Position numbers and translations under genes: made by a program
DNA from: Byssochlamys sp. IMV 00236
Lineage: Eukaryota; Ascomycota; Eurotiomycetes; Eurotiales; Thermoascaceae
Length of the DNA stretch: 64,000 bases
Direction of reading: 5' to 3'
Assembly: GCA_001931875.2 (NCBI GenBank)
Contig: MSJH02000698.1
Location: forward strand, 434,001-498,000
Shown here: positions 11,834-22,762 of the stretch, piece by piece
How positions within the stretch are numbered: the first letter of the stretch is position 1
Layout: every line of letters begins with the position of its first letter
Notes under the pieces: generated by a model
Seen by the model: only the letters and a program-made list of their open reading frames with translations
What the model was told of the DNA's origin: nothing
The model's database searches: none

Positions 11834-12484
11834 TGCGCTCTGATCAAGTCGTCATAAGCCTCAGTGGACATGGTAAGCGCGAGGGGCTGTTTTAGGAAAT
11901 TTTTAGCATTGAATGGACAGCAGTCATCCTGCTTGCGAGCGCATAGTGATTCGACGTCGATACAATAGTTCTAGACCAAGGCAGAGATCTGTTATGATAG
12001 AAGATAGAAGGTTAACCGCATAAAGAGAAGTCAAAGGCTGGACTTTAGACAAAGAGAATAGCTCGGCAATGGCTTGAAGTTCGAACTGGCGTCCGTATGT
12101 ATGCGGTTAAACATCAATGACGCTAAACACACTTTCTAAGATCCAACGCCTTAGTAAGTAGTGTAAGCTGAGTGTAGATAAGCTGCATGACAGTGGACTA
12201 AAGTTCTTTCAGAGGCGATCGCAGAGATTTCCGTTTTAGGCAAAATAAGCTTATGTAATGGTGCCAATGCTGACGGCAACCCCGAATGCTTTCTATTATA
12301 CTCTGCGTGATCAGGTAGAACTTTCCCTCTAGCTTAAATTCTCTGTTCTGATCATGTATTATGAACTCTGTTATCTGGAAGTGTTCTCGTTGGATAATGT
12401 AACAGAAGTTGGAGACAGATTCCGGCGACACTTGAGCTCAGTACTTAGTCGCCACGAGTATGCCTCGCGAGTGCTCGCAGTAGA
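11834..12484. other. Intergenic, no gene seen
   Basis: This is the promoter region of the zinc-cluster factor. It is AT-rich. The minus-strand frame 12198-12431 has no motif, and no repeats are evident. Confidence 0.35.
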
Positions 12485-12971
12485 GGATGCTGGACCAGCC
12501 TCAAGGCCAAAGTAACGTATGCCGTATGATTTTCCTAAACGTTTCAATCAATATCAATGATATTTAACCGTACAGTGCGATGAGGCCGATCTTATTTGTT
12601 CCCGCTGCGCACGATTGAATAGACCCTGTACAGAGGGCCCTGTTGTTATCGACATGTCTATGAAGTTGAGAAAGAAGTACAATATGCACTCAAGTAATTC
12701 GTACAGAAACCTGAATACAGATTCTACAAAGTGTGCTCTCAAGGAGCAAATGTCTGTGATGAGAAAAGACTCGGAGCCTGATGCTACAACCTTCGAGCCA
12801 ACCTTCTCTATCATAGAGAGCTGTACAACGGAAACCCAACAGCTCTTGCGTCTGCATTATCTGCCACAAGAGACGTCATTTCTTAATCCACATTTCAACA
12901 TCTTTGAAGAGATGAAGTGTCGGACAGCTGCGCTCGTGACCATGCGCTTCTGGGTCTCCTTAATTGTATAA
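12485..12971 (+). pseudogene. Degenerate Zn2Cys6 transcription-factor remnant
   Basis: In the frame ending at 12971, residues from 12576 read CDEADLICSRCARLNRPC. This is the second half of a zinc binuclear cluster (C-x6-C-x2-C-x6-C). The first two cysteines (the CxxC half) are not present in frame upstream, where a TGA lies a few codons before. A typical zinc-cluster intron just before CDE can be drawn: donor GTATGC at 12518, acceptor CAG ending at 12575. It would join only a short upstream frame (MLDQPQG...), which lacks the needed cysteines. The downstream 110 residues have no recognised domain and stop early. This is best read as a decayed regulator. A very short protein using part of the cluster is less likely. 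Confidence 0.5.
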
Positions 12972-13206
12972 CTCTGTGTATGGGTCAAATTGATAAATAT
13001 ATCAACAATTGAAATTCTCTATGACGCTTGCGGCTAAAAAAGCAACTTTGAGTATATAAAAAGCAAAGCTCCAACATAGGCCTAGAACCTCAGTCACAAT
13101 TCTTACATGCTTCCTTGACCGCTAAGGGTAAGTAAAACAGATCGAACGCCAAGCTTCATATCATCTCCGGTCATGGCATTGTCATGGAATCCCGGCATAA
13201 TATCTT

Positions 13207-16200
13207 CTAGAATGACCATTGCTTGAGCCAAGTGTCCATCAGCTTCTCGTCCACAGGACCCAGCGACCTCATTGTGGCACTGGCTTCCTTAGTTCTGCCC
13301 ACTTCAAGTGGAGCGGATAGAGCACCATCACCGCTGAGACCGTGATAGAAGTCCAGCAGCTTCAAGGCAGGCTTGGCGGCAATGTCCTCATCGGACGGGT
13401 TCTCGATCGATTCGAGCTCCTGGATCCAGTCTGAAAATTCGACGGGCTTGACGGGGTAGTGCTTCTGGACGGCGGGGATGAGAGCTGCCCAGGTGGTTGT
13501 AGCCGGGTTGACTAGATGGAACACCTCACAGCGGGAATCAGACTGAGTCTTGCGACGAGTGTCCGCAAGTTCAAGAATGATCTTAGCGAGAGTATCCTAT
13601 TTTTCAAAAGTGTTAGCGATAACCTTACCCAAAGCCTAGGTAGGTATGTATGAGCACAACTTACAACAGGGATCCAGTCAACAGGTGCAGAGCCGAGCGT
13701 ACTAGGGACCTTGCCCATCGATTTTGAGGTTGCGACAATAGTAGGGAGCCACTCCTGTCGGTTCCATGCGCCCTTCTCAGTAGTTGGTCCTCCGACCTGG
13801 CCGACCCGAAGAATGGTAGTCGGGATGGCTGATCGACGGGAAGCCTCATAACAAATGCGCTCCGAGATATGCTTAGATTCACCATAGCCCTGCGGCAGGA
13901 CGACCTCGACATTTTCCAGAGGCTCCTCTGGCACGGCTGGGCCATGCTTGGGTTTCCAACCAGCGATGGCTCCTACGGAGGAGACGAAGTGGATGTGGGC
14001 GTGGTGAGTGCTCTTCAAGCTGAAGTCCACAAAGCGGCGGACGCCTCTGATATGCACGTCTTCGAATGAGTAAACTGAGTGATTGAAGTCAACCTTCCAC
14101 GCGTTATGGATGATCGTATCGACGGACTGCAGCAGTTCTTCGTATTTGCTTTCTTCGAGGCCAAACCTCTCTTCGCCGAATGCTACTTGCAGGAACTGGA
14201 CCTTAGACCGCGCCTCTTCATCAAACTTCAATCCCTTCTCCTGGAAACTCTTCTCCTGTCTTTCCTTAGCGTCAGACCGATTCAGGCAGTAAACCATAGC
14301 CACCTGTGGGTCGTTTAGGAGTGCATTGAGGAGGTAGTTGCCAAGTGATCCAGTTGATCCAGTCAGGATAACAGTGTGCGTCGTGCCAACGTTGCTCACA
14401 TCCAGCTTTTGCTCCGGGAGGTCCGCGGTATACTTCTTCAAAAGAGCACTGATCTTCTCAGCCCGAGACCCTTGTTCTTCTTCAGTCTCGCCGCTGATTA
14501 TGCGGTTCAAGTATTGAGCCAGCTGTTCAACGGTGGGATGCCCGTACACTTGCTGGGCAGTGATGGCGCGGAAGTTCTTCTCGGGAAATCGAGAGCGGAC
14601 TGCACTTTGAAGGATCTGGGCAATTTGCATTGTCTGAAGGGAATCAAGGCCCGCGGCGTAGAGATCATCCTTTTCAGATAATTGTGGGTTTTCCATTTTC
14701 TTTGACACGAGACCATGGACGTAGCTAGTAACTCCAGCTAAATCCAAAACTTCAGGTAGCTGGCCCTCCTCGTCAGGCTGCTCGTAAATCGCATCTATTT
14801 CCTTTGCGTAGTCCTGGTTGACAAGACGACGCTGGGTAGTGCCCTTTGGAGTCGTTTTGAAGGGTTTGTCTTTGGATGCCAGCCCGATCCTGTTCTTTGC
14901 AACTCGCCCGTGAGCAAGAGTGATATGGTTGGCCTGCTGGACAGTGGACCAGATTTCCTCAATGAGATCGCTGTCAGGCTTCTCTCCAGTCCATCGGTTC
15001 CAGTTGGGTTCAATCAGAAGCGCAGATTGGAATCTAGCCTGGCCGACGACCAAGGCCCTAGATACCAAGGGGTGCGCCTCGATAGTCTTTTCCATGGTGA
15101 CCGGATTGAACTTCTCACCATTACTGAGCACTATAATATCATCAAGGCGCCCGTTATATTTCCAAAGATTTGGCTTTTTAGGATGCTGAACAAAAGAATC
15201 CTTTGTTCGGTATTCATTGATATCCGGAAAGGTGTGGAAAATGCCGTGATAGTCGCGGGTCGGTGGTCGCGGGATGACAAGTTCATAGCTGCCGTCACCA
15301 ACAGGTTGCATATCGAGTTTCCAGTTGGGGTTGAAGTCAAAATATCCCCAGTCTTCTTTGTCAAGTGGAAGCATAGATGGGATAATACCAATCTCGCTAG
15401 TGCCAATGACCGTCCGGATACCGGTGTATTTGCGCAGCTTCTCGCCCACCTCCGGGGAAAGGGGTGCTCCGCCAAAGACTACATACTTCAAATGAGACAT
15501 AGCCTCAACAGCACGATCGGAGTGGCTCATTTCTTCCAGAAGGGATGGTGGCAAGAGCGCCGCCGTGGGGCGTGCCTCTTCCATAATATCAACCAAGAAA
15601 TCCACTGCCAGTGGCTTATCCGGGCCGGTAACGAAGGGTTGGCCGTGGAATATCGCCTCCACGAGGGGGATGAAGCCCATCAAGTGGAAAAATGGGGTGG
15701 TGCTTAATAGGAGATCATCACTGGTGAGATCGTACCATATAGTCGACTGGCGATTGGGAGGGTGAGGTATAAAGGCCATCCTGTCAAGACAGGCTACGAA
15801 TCCATGCGTAAGGGGAACAGGCTTTGGGATTCCTGCGCGGTAAAGGATTAGGCGTGCCTTTTGAATCAAGGAATATATGTGCATGTTTTTAGACATACCT
15901 GTTGTCCCTGAACTGTGAATAATCAAGCAGGGTTCGTCCTCCGCCTCTTCATAGGTCCTATCGTACGGGTAATGTTGTGTTTCACTTGCGAGCATTTCTG
16001 CCAGAGAAGGAATCTCGATTACCTCGAGATCGGGTCTGAGTTTTTTGACATCGAGAACTCTTGCTTTCCTTTCTGGGCCGCAGATAAACTTGTTGCATTC
16101 TGTGGCCTTGAGCAGGTGAAGGAAGGCATCATCCGAATTTCTTGTCGAAGGCAGCAGGGCCTTTTATAGAATATCAAATTAGCCGTCGCCATTTCTTCAT

Positions 16201-16538
16201 TCCAGGGTATTGAACTTTATGCGTTATTCTTCTCAGAGACTTACTTTATAGCCGGTTTTATTACAAGCAATCACAAAGACAATGTATCGAATATCGTTGG
16301 CGGACATGTATGACAGCGTCTCGAGATTGGAGCTGCGCCCCAGTTTCTTCTCAATCCACCATGAAGTGTAGTTGACTGCGTGGGCCAATTCCTTGAATGT
16401 CAGATCACGAAATCCATCAGACACCTCAGCACCCTTAGGGATCACGCAGGCCTTTTTATCTGGTGACTTCTGCGCGAGATCGTCTAGGACACTGGCAAAC
16501 AGCCTCCTTCCCACAGTTGCTTTATCATAGTCTGCCAT
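13207..16538 (-). CDS. NRPS-like adenylate-forming reductase (A-T-R)
   Basis: Four exons (16538-16245, 16160-15899, 15832-13665, 13596-13207) give 1037 aa. There is no condensation domain. The adenylation domain spans about 1-530: the A3 motif SSGTTGIPKPVPLTHG is completed only by splicing the 66-bp intron 15833-15898. YNGRLDDIIVLSNGEK is the A7/A8 region, and a Lys in PKGTTQRR is the likely A10 lysine. The thiolation domain has AAGLDSLQ with the phosphopantetheine Ser about 583. The reductase domain (about 670-1037) has the Rossmann motif GSTGSLG (677-683) and a Tyr-x3-Lys pair (about Tyr835/Lys839). The family activates a carboxylic acid, loads it on the carrier domain and releases it with NAD(P)H as aldehyde or alcohol. 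The substrate cannot be read. The 66-bp intron has no stop in frame, so retention would add 22 residues inside A3. Confidence 0.9.
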
Positions 16539-17862
16539 ATTGGACAGATAGGTGGGTGAGTGTAGCAGACAGAAAGGATAGGGGGTTATCAGAGCGTCAG
16601 ATAAAGGTCCTGGCCGAGAATAATGAGCTCGAAACAATGAGCTCGAGTGCTACCATAGCCGGACTATTTATCCTCTTCCTTCTATGTCCCTCCTCCAACA
16701 CCGCCCATGTGGCATCTTCTTCAAGACTTCCCTGGCGGGGTCTACCCACCTTCGTTGGATGATAGTCTGGCAGTACTCCGTGCTTTCCATGAAACCTAGC
16801 ATCTTTTGAGAAAACAAGCTCCACGGCGCCTTTAGAGCCAGCCAGTGACAAGCATGCAACGAGCGTGGATAGCGCTGGGATGGCAAGGACTCTGGATCGA
16901 CGTCCAAAGGGCCCCGGCAAGTTATCTGACAGCAACTCAAGTTGGGACCGTTTCACTGGTTTCCGGCAAGTTCGACGGGCATTTTGTGAGTCTCCTGTCT
17001 TAACTTGATCGGGAATTTGGAACCGAGTTATGCCAGCGCGTGCTGGAATAATTGACTTGGTCATTATCGATTCCATGTGTGTCGTGTCCATCATTGCCCT
17101 GTTCAGCATTAACGGTGGCGCTTCTGTTTCATTTGGGGAGAACGCTGCTGTCGTTCTAGAAGGTTATGCGCGCCATCAACGGCATTATTTTGGTCGACAC
17201 TTGTGCTGGTGGAGCCTTTCATACGAGGCCATGCCGTTCATTATTCTTTATTCTTCCTCTTGCAAGCATACCGGGAAACACGGCTTAACCTTGATCATAA
17301 CAAACGGGCATATCAGTGGGGTCTCATCTTTCTGCTGGCCAGTGTCGGAGACATAGGAGGTCCAATGTGGATTGAGAAGCGCGTGGTCATGTATCCGCTA
17401 ACGGCCGACTCGCGCTTACTAGTAGACTGATTCGTCGGCACCTCAATCGGCATCGAGAAGCTTCAATATTCAGGCACAGAGCAGTGAGACAGCGGGATAT
17501 CCGATAATAACAATGATTAAGTTGGCCGTAAACCCGATCACCCACGTACTGTACCTTCGGGATCCGGGTTCGGTTTCTATTTTTACTTTTTGACAGCAGA
17601 AAGTGACGGGACAGTAACTGAGGATTAGTTCCGTTGTGTTTTATTGGGTTCTCGTTCTTTTTTCTTTCCTGCCTTTTTGTACACCAATACTAAAACGCCG
17701 CATTCGCAAAAAGACCTATCAGAAAGATATCCCGTGGTCGTCGGAAGCAAAGACCCCCAAAGACATGCGCTGCCTGGTCATAGAGAAAACAGAAAAAATG
17801 TACAGCATAAACCGGAGCATTGAAACCGAATAACCGAAGAAATGCCGAGGGAAAGGTGCCGT
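16539..17862. other. Reductase promoter and unassigned sequence
   Basis: About 1.3 kb without a confident gene. A minus-strand ATG frame (16597-17109, 170 aa) has no recognised motif and overlaps the reductase promoter. A plus-strand frame running from a stop at 17110 to the stop at 17430 is hydrophobic, with pieces such as HAVHYSLFFLLQAY and WGLIFLLASVGDIGGPMW. It lacks an ATG in its first two thirds. It could be a fragment of a decayed membrane protein, but this is weak. Confidence 0.3.
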
Positions 17863-18711
17863 CTAGACCTTTACTCGCTTCATCTCCTTCTCCACAATCT
17901 TCAAGAGCTCGTCATAGACCTTGCTGAAGTCCTCGTCACCCTCAGATTCTCCGTCCTTCTTCTTGCTCTTGCCGGAGGACTTGGGGACCACCATAACCAC
18001 ACTGGTAGGACGTTTCGTTGCGCCTGCGCTACCCAACTCTGCCCGGGAGGTGACGTAGACGTAGGGAATGCCGTGATCCTCGCAGAGAACAGGAATGTGG
18101 GAGATGACATCCATCGGAGAGATGTCTGCAGCCAGAACGACAATGCCGGCAGGGGTGGTGATCGGAGCGTTTGCTGCCGGAATTGGAGACTTTCGGAGAG
18201 CCTTGACGACTTCCTTGACACCGCGCTTGAGCGATTTGTTCGCAGCCGCTAGTGAGACGTCAGTGCATATCCTGCAGTTACAGTCCCAACAATAAAGCGG
18301 TCCAACGGACGGGTAAAGACCAAGAGAGGATCCAATGCAGTAAAAACAGCAGATGCTCTCTGGGTACAGTGACTTTTGCGACAGGAATGGGGGCATACCT
18401 TTCTTCACGCTCTTGAGCACCTTCTTTGCAGTCTTGTCCTCGACCAGCGGGTTGGCGAACGGTACCAGTGCACCGACTGGACGAGCCTCGACCTCCATGG
18501 CATCCGCCTGGATCACCTCGACATCGCCGTTGGTAGCAGCATCGGCCTTGTCAAGGCCTTCAAGGACCTTAGTAGTGAGCTCCTTCTCAGCGGCTTCGGA
18601 AAGAGTCTTGCTTTTCTTGTCCTTCTTGGACTTGTGAACGCCATCGGTCTCGGCGCGCTTCTTGTCCTTCTTCTCACGCTTCTTCTCCTTGTCGACCCTG
18701 TCCTTCGCCAT
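17863..18711 (-). CDS. nhp2: Nhp2, H/ACA snoRNP protein of the L7Ae family
   Basis: There are two exons (18711-18399 and 18248-17863) with a 150-bp intron, giving 232 aa. The ATG at 18711 starts MAKDRVDKEKK. The frame extends 10 codons further but only to a GTG. The first 80 residues are a lysine-rich, low-complexity extension longer than in yeast Nhp2 (156 aa). The L7Ae/L30e core follows, with KRGVKEVVKALRK, IVVLAADISPMDVI, HIPVLCEDHGIPYVYV and ELGSAGATKRPTSVV. Nhp2 is a core subunit of nucleolar H/ACA particles that guide pseudouridylation and rRNA processing. It is divergently transcribed from mad1 across 502 bp. Confidence 0.92.
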   Translation of the reverse strand: MAKDRVDKEKKREKKDKKRAETDGVHKSKKDKKSKTLSEAAEKELTTKVLEGLDKADAATNGDVEVIQADAMEVEARPVGALVPFANPLVEDKTAKKVLKSVKKGMPPFLSQKSLYPESICCFYCIGSSLGLYPSVGPLYCWDCNCRICTDVSLAAANKSLKRGVKEVVKALRKSPIPAANAPITTPAGIVVLAADISPMDVISHIPVLCEDHGIPYVYVTSRAELGSAGATKRPTSVVMVVPKSSGKSKKKDGESEGDEDFSKVYDELLKIVEKEMKRVKV

Positions 18712-19213
18712 TGTGTAGGTGTGGCGAGCCTTGACACTCACTGACGGGAATAAATTCGGAGGATAATGGTGCGGGGTGGGTGTCGTAGACCGGGGTCAGT
18801 AAGACCTTTGAATCCTCGCAGTTTCGAAATATTGAATAGTGCTGGATCCAGTCCGAAATTTTGAAATTTTGGCGCTATTCCCCATTCGGTTCCGAGCTGG
18901 CAGTGGCCAATGGTTCGTGCTTAGTCATCCGTCCGCGTCTCATCTCTAGTCTAGGTAGTTAACTAACTCCAAAACAATAATGAGAGCGCAAGTCAGCGCA
19001 AGAGAACTCGCGGGTCGACCGCGGCCTGTTTTCATGGAGCTGTTGCTGTTCGCATATTAATGTATTTGTTATCTATCGATTTGTTTTCTTTGTTGTAAGC
19101 TGTCATAGCTAGCGTTGCTACCTGACACTTCTTATCTGAAAGCCCGATTGCGCCAACGTGAGCATTGCTATTCACTGCCTGCCTGCGGAGAGCACTCTAT
19201 TAACACATTTCAG
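18712..19213. promoter_or_regulatory. Shared promoter of nhp2 and mad1 with RRPE-like words
   Basis: These 502 bp separate the two divergent start codons. Two copies of GAAATTTT (18855-18862 and 18863-18870, the second preceded by T) resemble the ribosomal RNA processing element TGAAAAWTTTT found before ribosome-biogenesis genes. That would fit nhp2. Function is inference from motif likeness. Confidence 0.35.
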
Positions 19214-21528
19214 ATGAATACAGGCAGGGCATCCACTAGGCCGCAAAGATCCGATTCTATTACTGGCCATTCTTCCTCACCTTCCACACCCGGCGCGCAG
19301 AACGCCTTCCGACAGTCCGTTCGTCCTGTTCAACACCCCAAACCAGGTGAGCCATGATCCGCATGGAGAAGGAAGCAACCAACGGGGACTCATGCGCCTT
19401 TCAGACTTTGAGAATGAGGAATTACGTGTGCAAGTGAATACGTTGCGCTATGAACTCGAGAATATCAAACAAGAGCGTGATTTAACGGCACTGCGCCATG
19501 AGAAGGAACTACGCGACCTTCAAGCCAAAGCTGATGCGGACTTTCGAAAGGCACAGGTTGGTATTCGTACTCGGCAACAGAGGTAATATCAATACTGACA
19601 GAGGTTCATGTCAGGCTGCGGAAACGGCAAGCCATCGAGCGCAGCACAAAAATGAAGCCCTAGCGAAAGAGCTCAAAGAAGCGCAAGATTTCGCATTGAA
19701 CGAGAAAGCAACATTAGAGAGAAAGATCAGGACCCTACAGGATGAAAATCAGTCCCTACGGGAAGACGTCGATGATGTGCAAGGGCAGCTGTCGGATCAC
19801 GAGAGACAATACAAGTATCAGATTCAAGAGCTGGAGACCGTTCGTTCGTCCCTACAGCAAACTCTATCTGAATTGCAGAATGATCTGGAGGAAGTGAGAA
19901 ATACCTTGCAAGCTACGCAGGAACGTCTCACGGAGCGAGAATCAGATGTTGCGGCTTTAGAGACGGAGAATCTGCGCCTCAAAGCCGAGGGAAGCGACCC
20001 AGAGGCACTTGCTATCTTGAAGCGGGAACTCTCTGAGCAGGTCGCTCATATGAGGTCTTTGGAAACTACGAACAGAGAGCAATCTGCTGAGCTTAGACGC
20101 TTGCGGAAGATCGGGAAAAATGTCGAAGTCGTCCAAGAGGAAAAGAGATCTCTCGAAAGCCAGTTACAGTTAATGAAGGATCTGGAGTCAGAGCTTGGAA
20201 GCCTTCAGATTCAGAAGCAGATCCTGGAAGACGAGAGGAAAACATGGACCAGTTTGTTAGAAGTCGATGGTCAGCCGGCGGAGTTCGATTCCCCCGAAGC
20301 TGTTGTGAGGGCTCTAGTGCAGGAGAGAATTGAGAAGGCATCTCTTGTCGACCAGCTTGGCAGCGTCGAGCCGCAGCTTGTGGAGAAAGACGAGATTATC
20401 AAAAGTCTCGAATCCGATCAAGCCAATCTGAAAAAAGAAATCGAAAAGCTTCGTACCGCTGCACCTGCTGCTGGCGGAGCTATGGACAGCCGCGTCAAGG
20501 CCCGATTGGAACGGCAGCGTGCTCTTGCCGTTAAAGAAGTCGAGTATCTTCGTGAACAACTGAAGACATTCGATACAGAGGAAGTCACCATGAACGCTGA
20601 CGAAAGTCGATTTGACGAGCAGAAGTCGCAACAGATTGCGCAACTGGAGAGTCTCGTTGATGAATATCGTGTGGAGCTACAGAAGGCGCACGAGGAACTG
20701 TCGAAGCGGGAGTCATCCACACAAGATGAATCCCAGGCACGCGGGACCAAACGCCCCCTTTCCCCGGCAGAGAGTGATGCAGAAAGTGAGCGCCTAGCAG
20801 TGATGGTTCGAAAGAACCGAACGCTGCAGGATGCACTGTCCAAGTCGGAGCAGAAGAAAGAGCTGTTACGTCGTGAACTAGAGGCTGCAAAGTCCCATCT
20901 CAACTCTCTCCAGGCACAGTCGCGGACTCGCATCCTCGAGCTCCGTGACAACCCGACAGCAGAGGCAGAAAACCTCAAAATGTCCACTATAAGGACCTTG
21001 AAGGCAGAGAACCGTGACCTCTTGGCTCAGTTGCAAGGCGGCCACGGAAATGTCAAGGTCGTCCCGGTCAGCGCTCTCGAGAGCATGAAGCTCGAGCTGC
21101 AGGAGATGGAGAGGACTGTCGCGGAGAAAGAGAAGCGCATGCGTCGTCTAAAGGAGATCTGGACAGCCAAATCATCCGAGTTCCGAGAGGCCGTCGCCTC
21201 CGTGCTGGGATACAAGCTGGATTTCCTTCCCAACGGTCGTGTGCGAGTCACATCCATGTTCCATCTCTCGTCTGCCTACCGACACGGTGATCACGCCTCC
21301 GCAGACTCGAGGGGGCCCGGCAGTATGGGTAACGGAGAGGAGAACTCGATCATCTTTGACGGTGAAAACGGAACCATGAAAATTTCAGGTGGTCCCAACA
21401 GCTTGTTTGCCCTCGAAATCAAGCACCTCATCAAATTCTGGGTCGAAGAGAGAAAGGATATCCCTTGTTTCCTAGCCGCAATGACTCTTGATTTCTATGA
21501 TAAGACGACACGAGCGATGAGAGTGTGA
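19214..21528 (+). CDS. mad1: Mad1, spindle assembly checkpoint coiled-coil protein
   Basis: Three exons (19214-19346, 19405-19556, 19615-21528), separated by two introns of exactly 58 bp, give 732 aa. Splicing joins HPKP to DFENEELRVQVNTLRYELE and FRKAQ to AAETASHRAQ with the frame intact. After a short Ser/Pro-rich head the protein is almost continuous coiled coil (about 45-590). The C-terminal Mad1 domain follows, with RRLKEIWTAKSSEFREAV, LGYKLDFLPNGRVRVTSM and a final globular part ending FYDKTTRAMRV. Mad1 sits at nuclear pores in interphase and at unattached kinetochores in mitosis, where it recruits Mad2 to block the anaphase-promoting complex. It is divergent to nhp2. Confidence 0.93.
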
Positions 21529-22762
21529 AGAGAAACAAATGGATTCGAATGTTCTTTCTTTATCTCTGACGATTCTATACCATGTAATACATGTACAGAA
21601 CAATGTCTGATTATTTGCGCTTTCAAAGCAGAGCAAAAGGGACAGGTGTGGAGTTTTATCTTTGAGGATCTATCTTAATCAGTACTTTATCCTGATGTAT
21701 AAATAACTCATACATCTTGTGGATATCCATATCATAAATATTTTTAGTTCCATTTCCTGCGCCACACTGTAGCACAAAGTGTTAGATCCTAAGCGGCGCA
21801 GAAGCAACAGTACATCCCATATTCATTTTCTAAACATACAAACATAGATCGTAGAGGACCTAGTAGGTTATATCCTATAACCAAAGTAATCAAGGTCAAA
21901 AAGTGAACCAATTCATTGACTGCATGACAATATATATTAAAACTAGGGTTGAACACATCAGATAAAAACGGACCGAGTTAGCAGCAACAGTCCATACGAT
22001 GAGTATATACAAAAACATAATATATCCAAGAACGAAAAAAAAAGTGGAATGCAGGGGATTTAATATTATGTCATGAGAATGGGATTCAATGGTAGTTTAG
22101 TACATACATGCATCTAACACTGGATGCATAGGCAAGACACAGGTCAAGAAAACAAAAACACAGCAAGAGCAGGACGGGCTTGAATACCGCGAGATAGGAA
22201 TAACAGGAGGCTGCGAGAACAAAAAGAGAGGACAAGGGGGGGTAATAATGACCGATGACGGGGGTACAGTAACTACACAGAAAAAGCCGATGGCGGACTT
22301 GGGACGGGGGAATAAAGGGAAAAGAAAAGGGAGAGAGAACACACGAGGAAATGCCACAATGACGTACTCCAAATAATGGGAAGGGGATGTTGCAGGTATT
22401 ATTCATGACGAATGATAATGGTAAGAATGAGGCAGAACAAGACATTATCTCTCCTTCCCTGCTAGGGAAAGAGAGGATGAAGGTGGAATACACAGACGAA
22501 ATTATTTGCGTGATGCATGCGTCTTAGGGAGAAACGCGATATTAGGATTATTGCCATTTTTGTTTCAGGGTAGAAAGTCCGGTTGGCTAGAACATGTCCT
22601 TTTAGCTCTACGACGAGCCTTTCTCCGGATCCCAACTGTCTCGACCTTCTTTCGCGATCGCCGAGGTGAACTCGCGTGTATTCCCTATATCATCGGGGAA
22701 TGAACCCAATCGCAGGAGCTTCGTGGCAGTGATGTCCAAGAAATTATGCAAGTATTCGGACA
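21529..22762. other. Intergenic between convergent mad1 and syp1, no gene seen
   Basis: About 1.2 kb holding the 3' ends of two convergent genes. It is AT-rich at 21540-22080 and purine-rich at 22140-22360. A minus-strand frame at 22086-22493 is a hydrophobic, low-complexity translation of the purine-rich tract and is not credible as a gene. Confidence 0.45.

Noticed and set aside
13512..15995. Treating the 827-aa frame as the whole reductase
   Set aside because: It lacks the N-terminal adenylation part, contains an intron in A3 and ends in intron sequence. The four-exon model is complete.
22086..22493. 135-aa hydrophobic minus-strand frame
   Set aside because: Its hydrophobicity comes from a purine-rich plus strand, it overlaps another frame, and it lies between two convergent gene ends.
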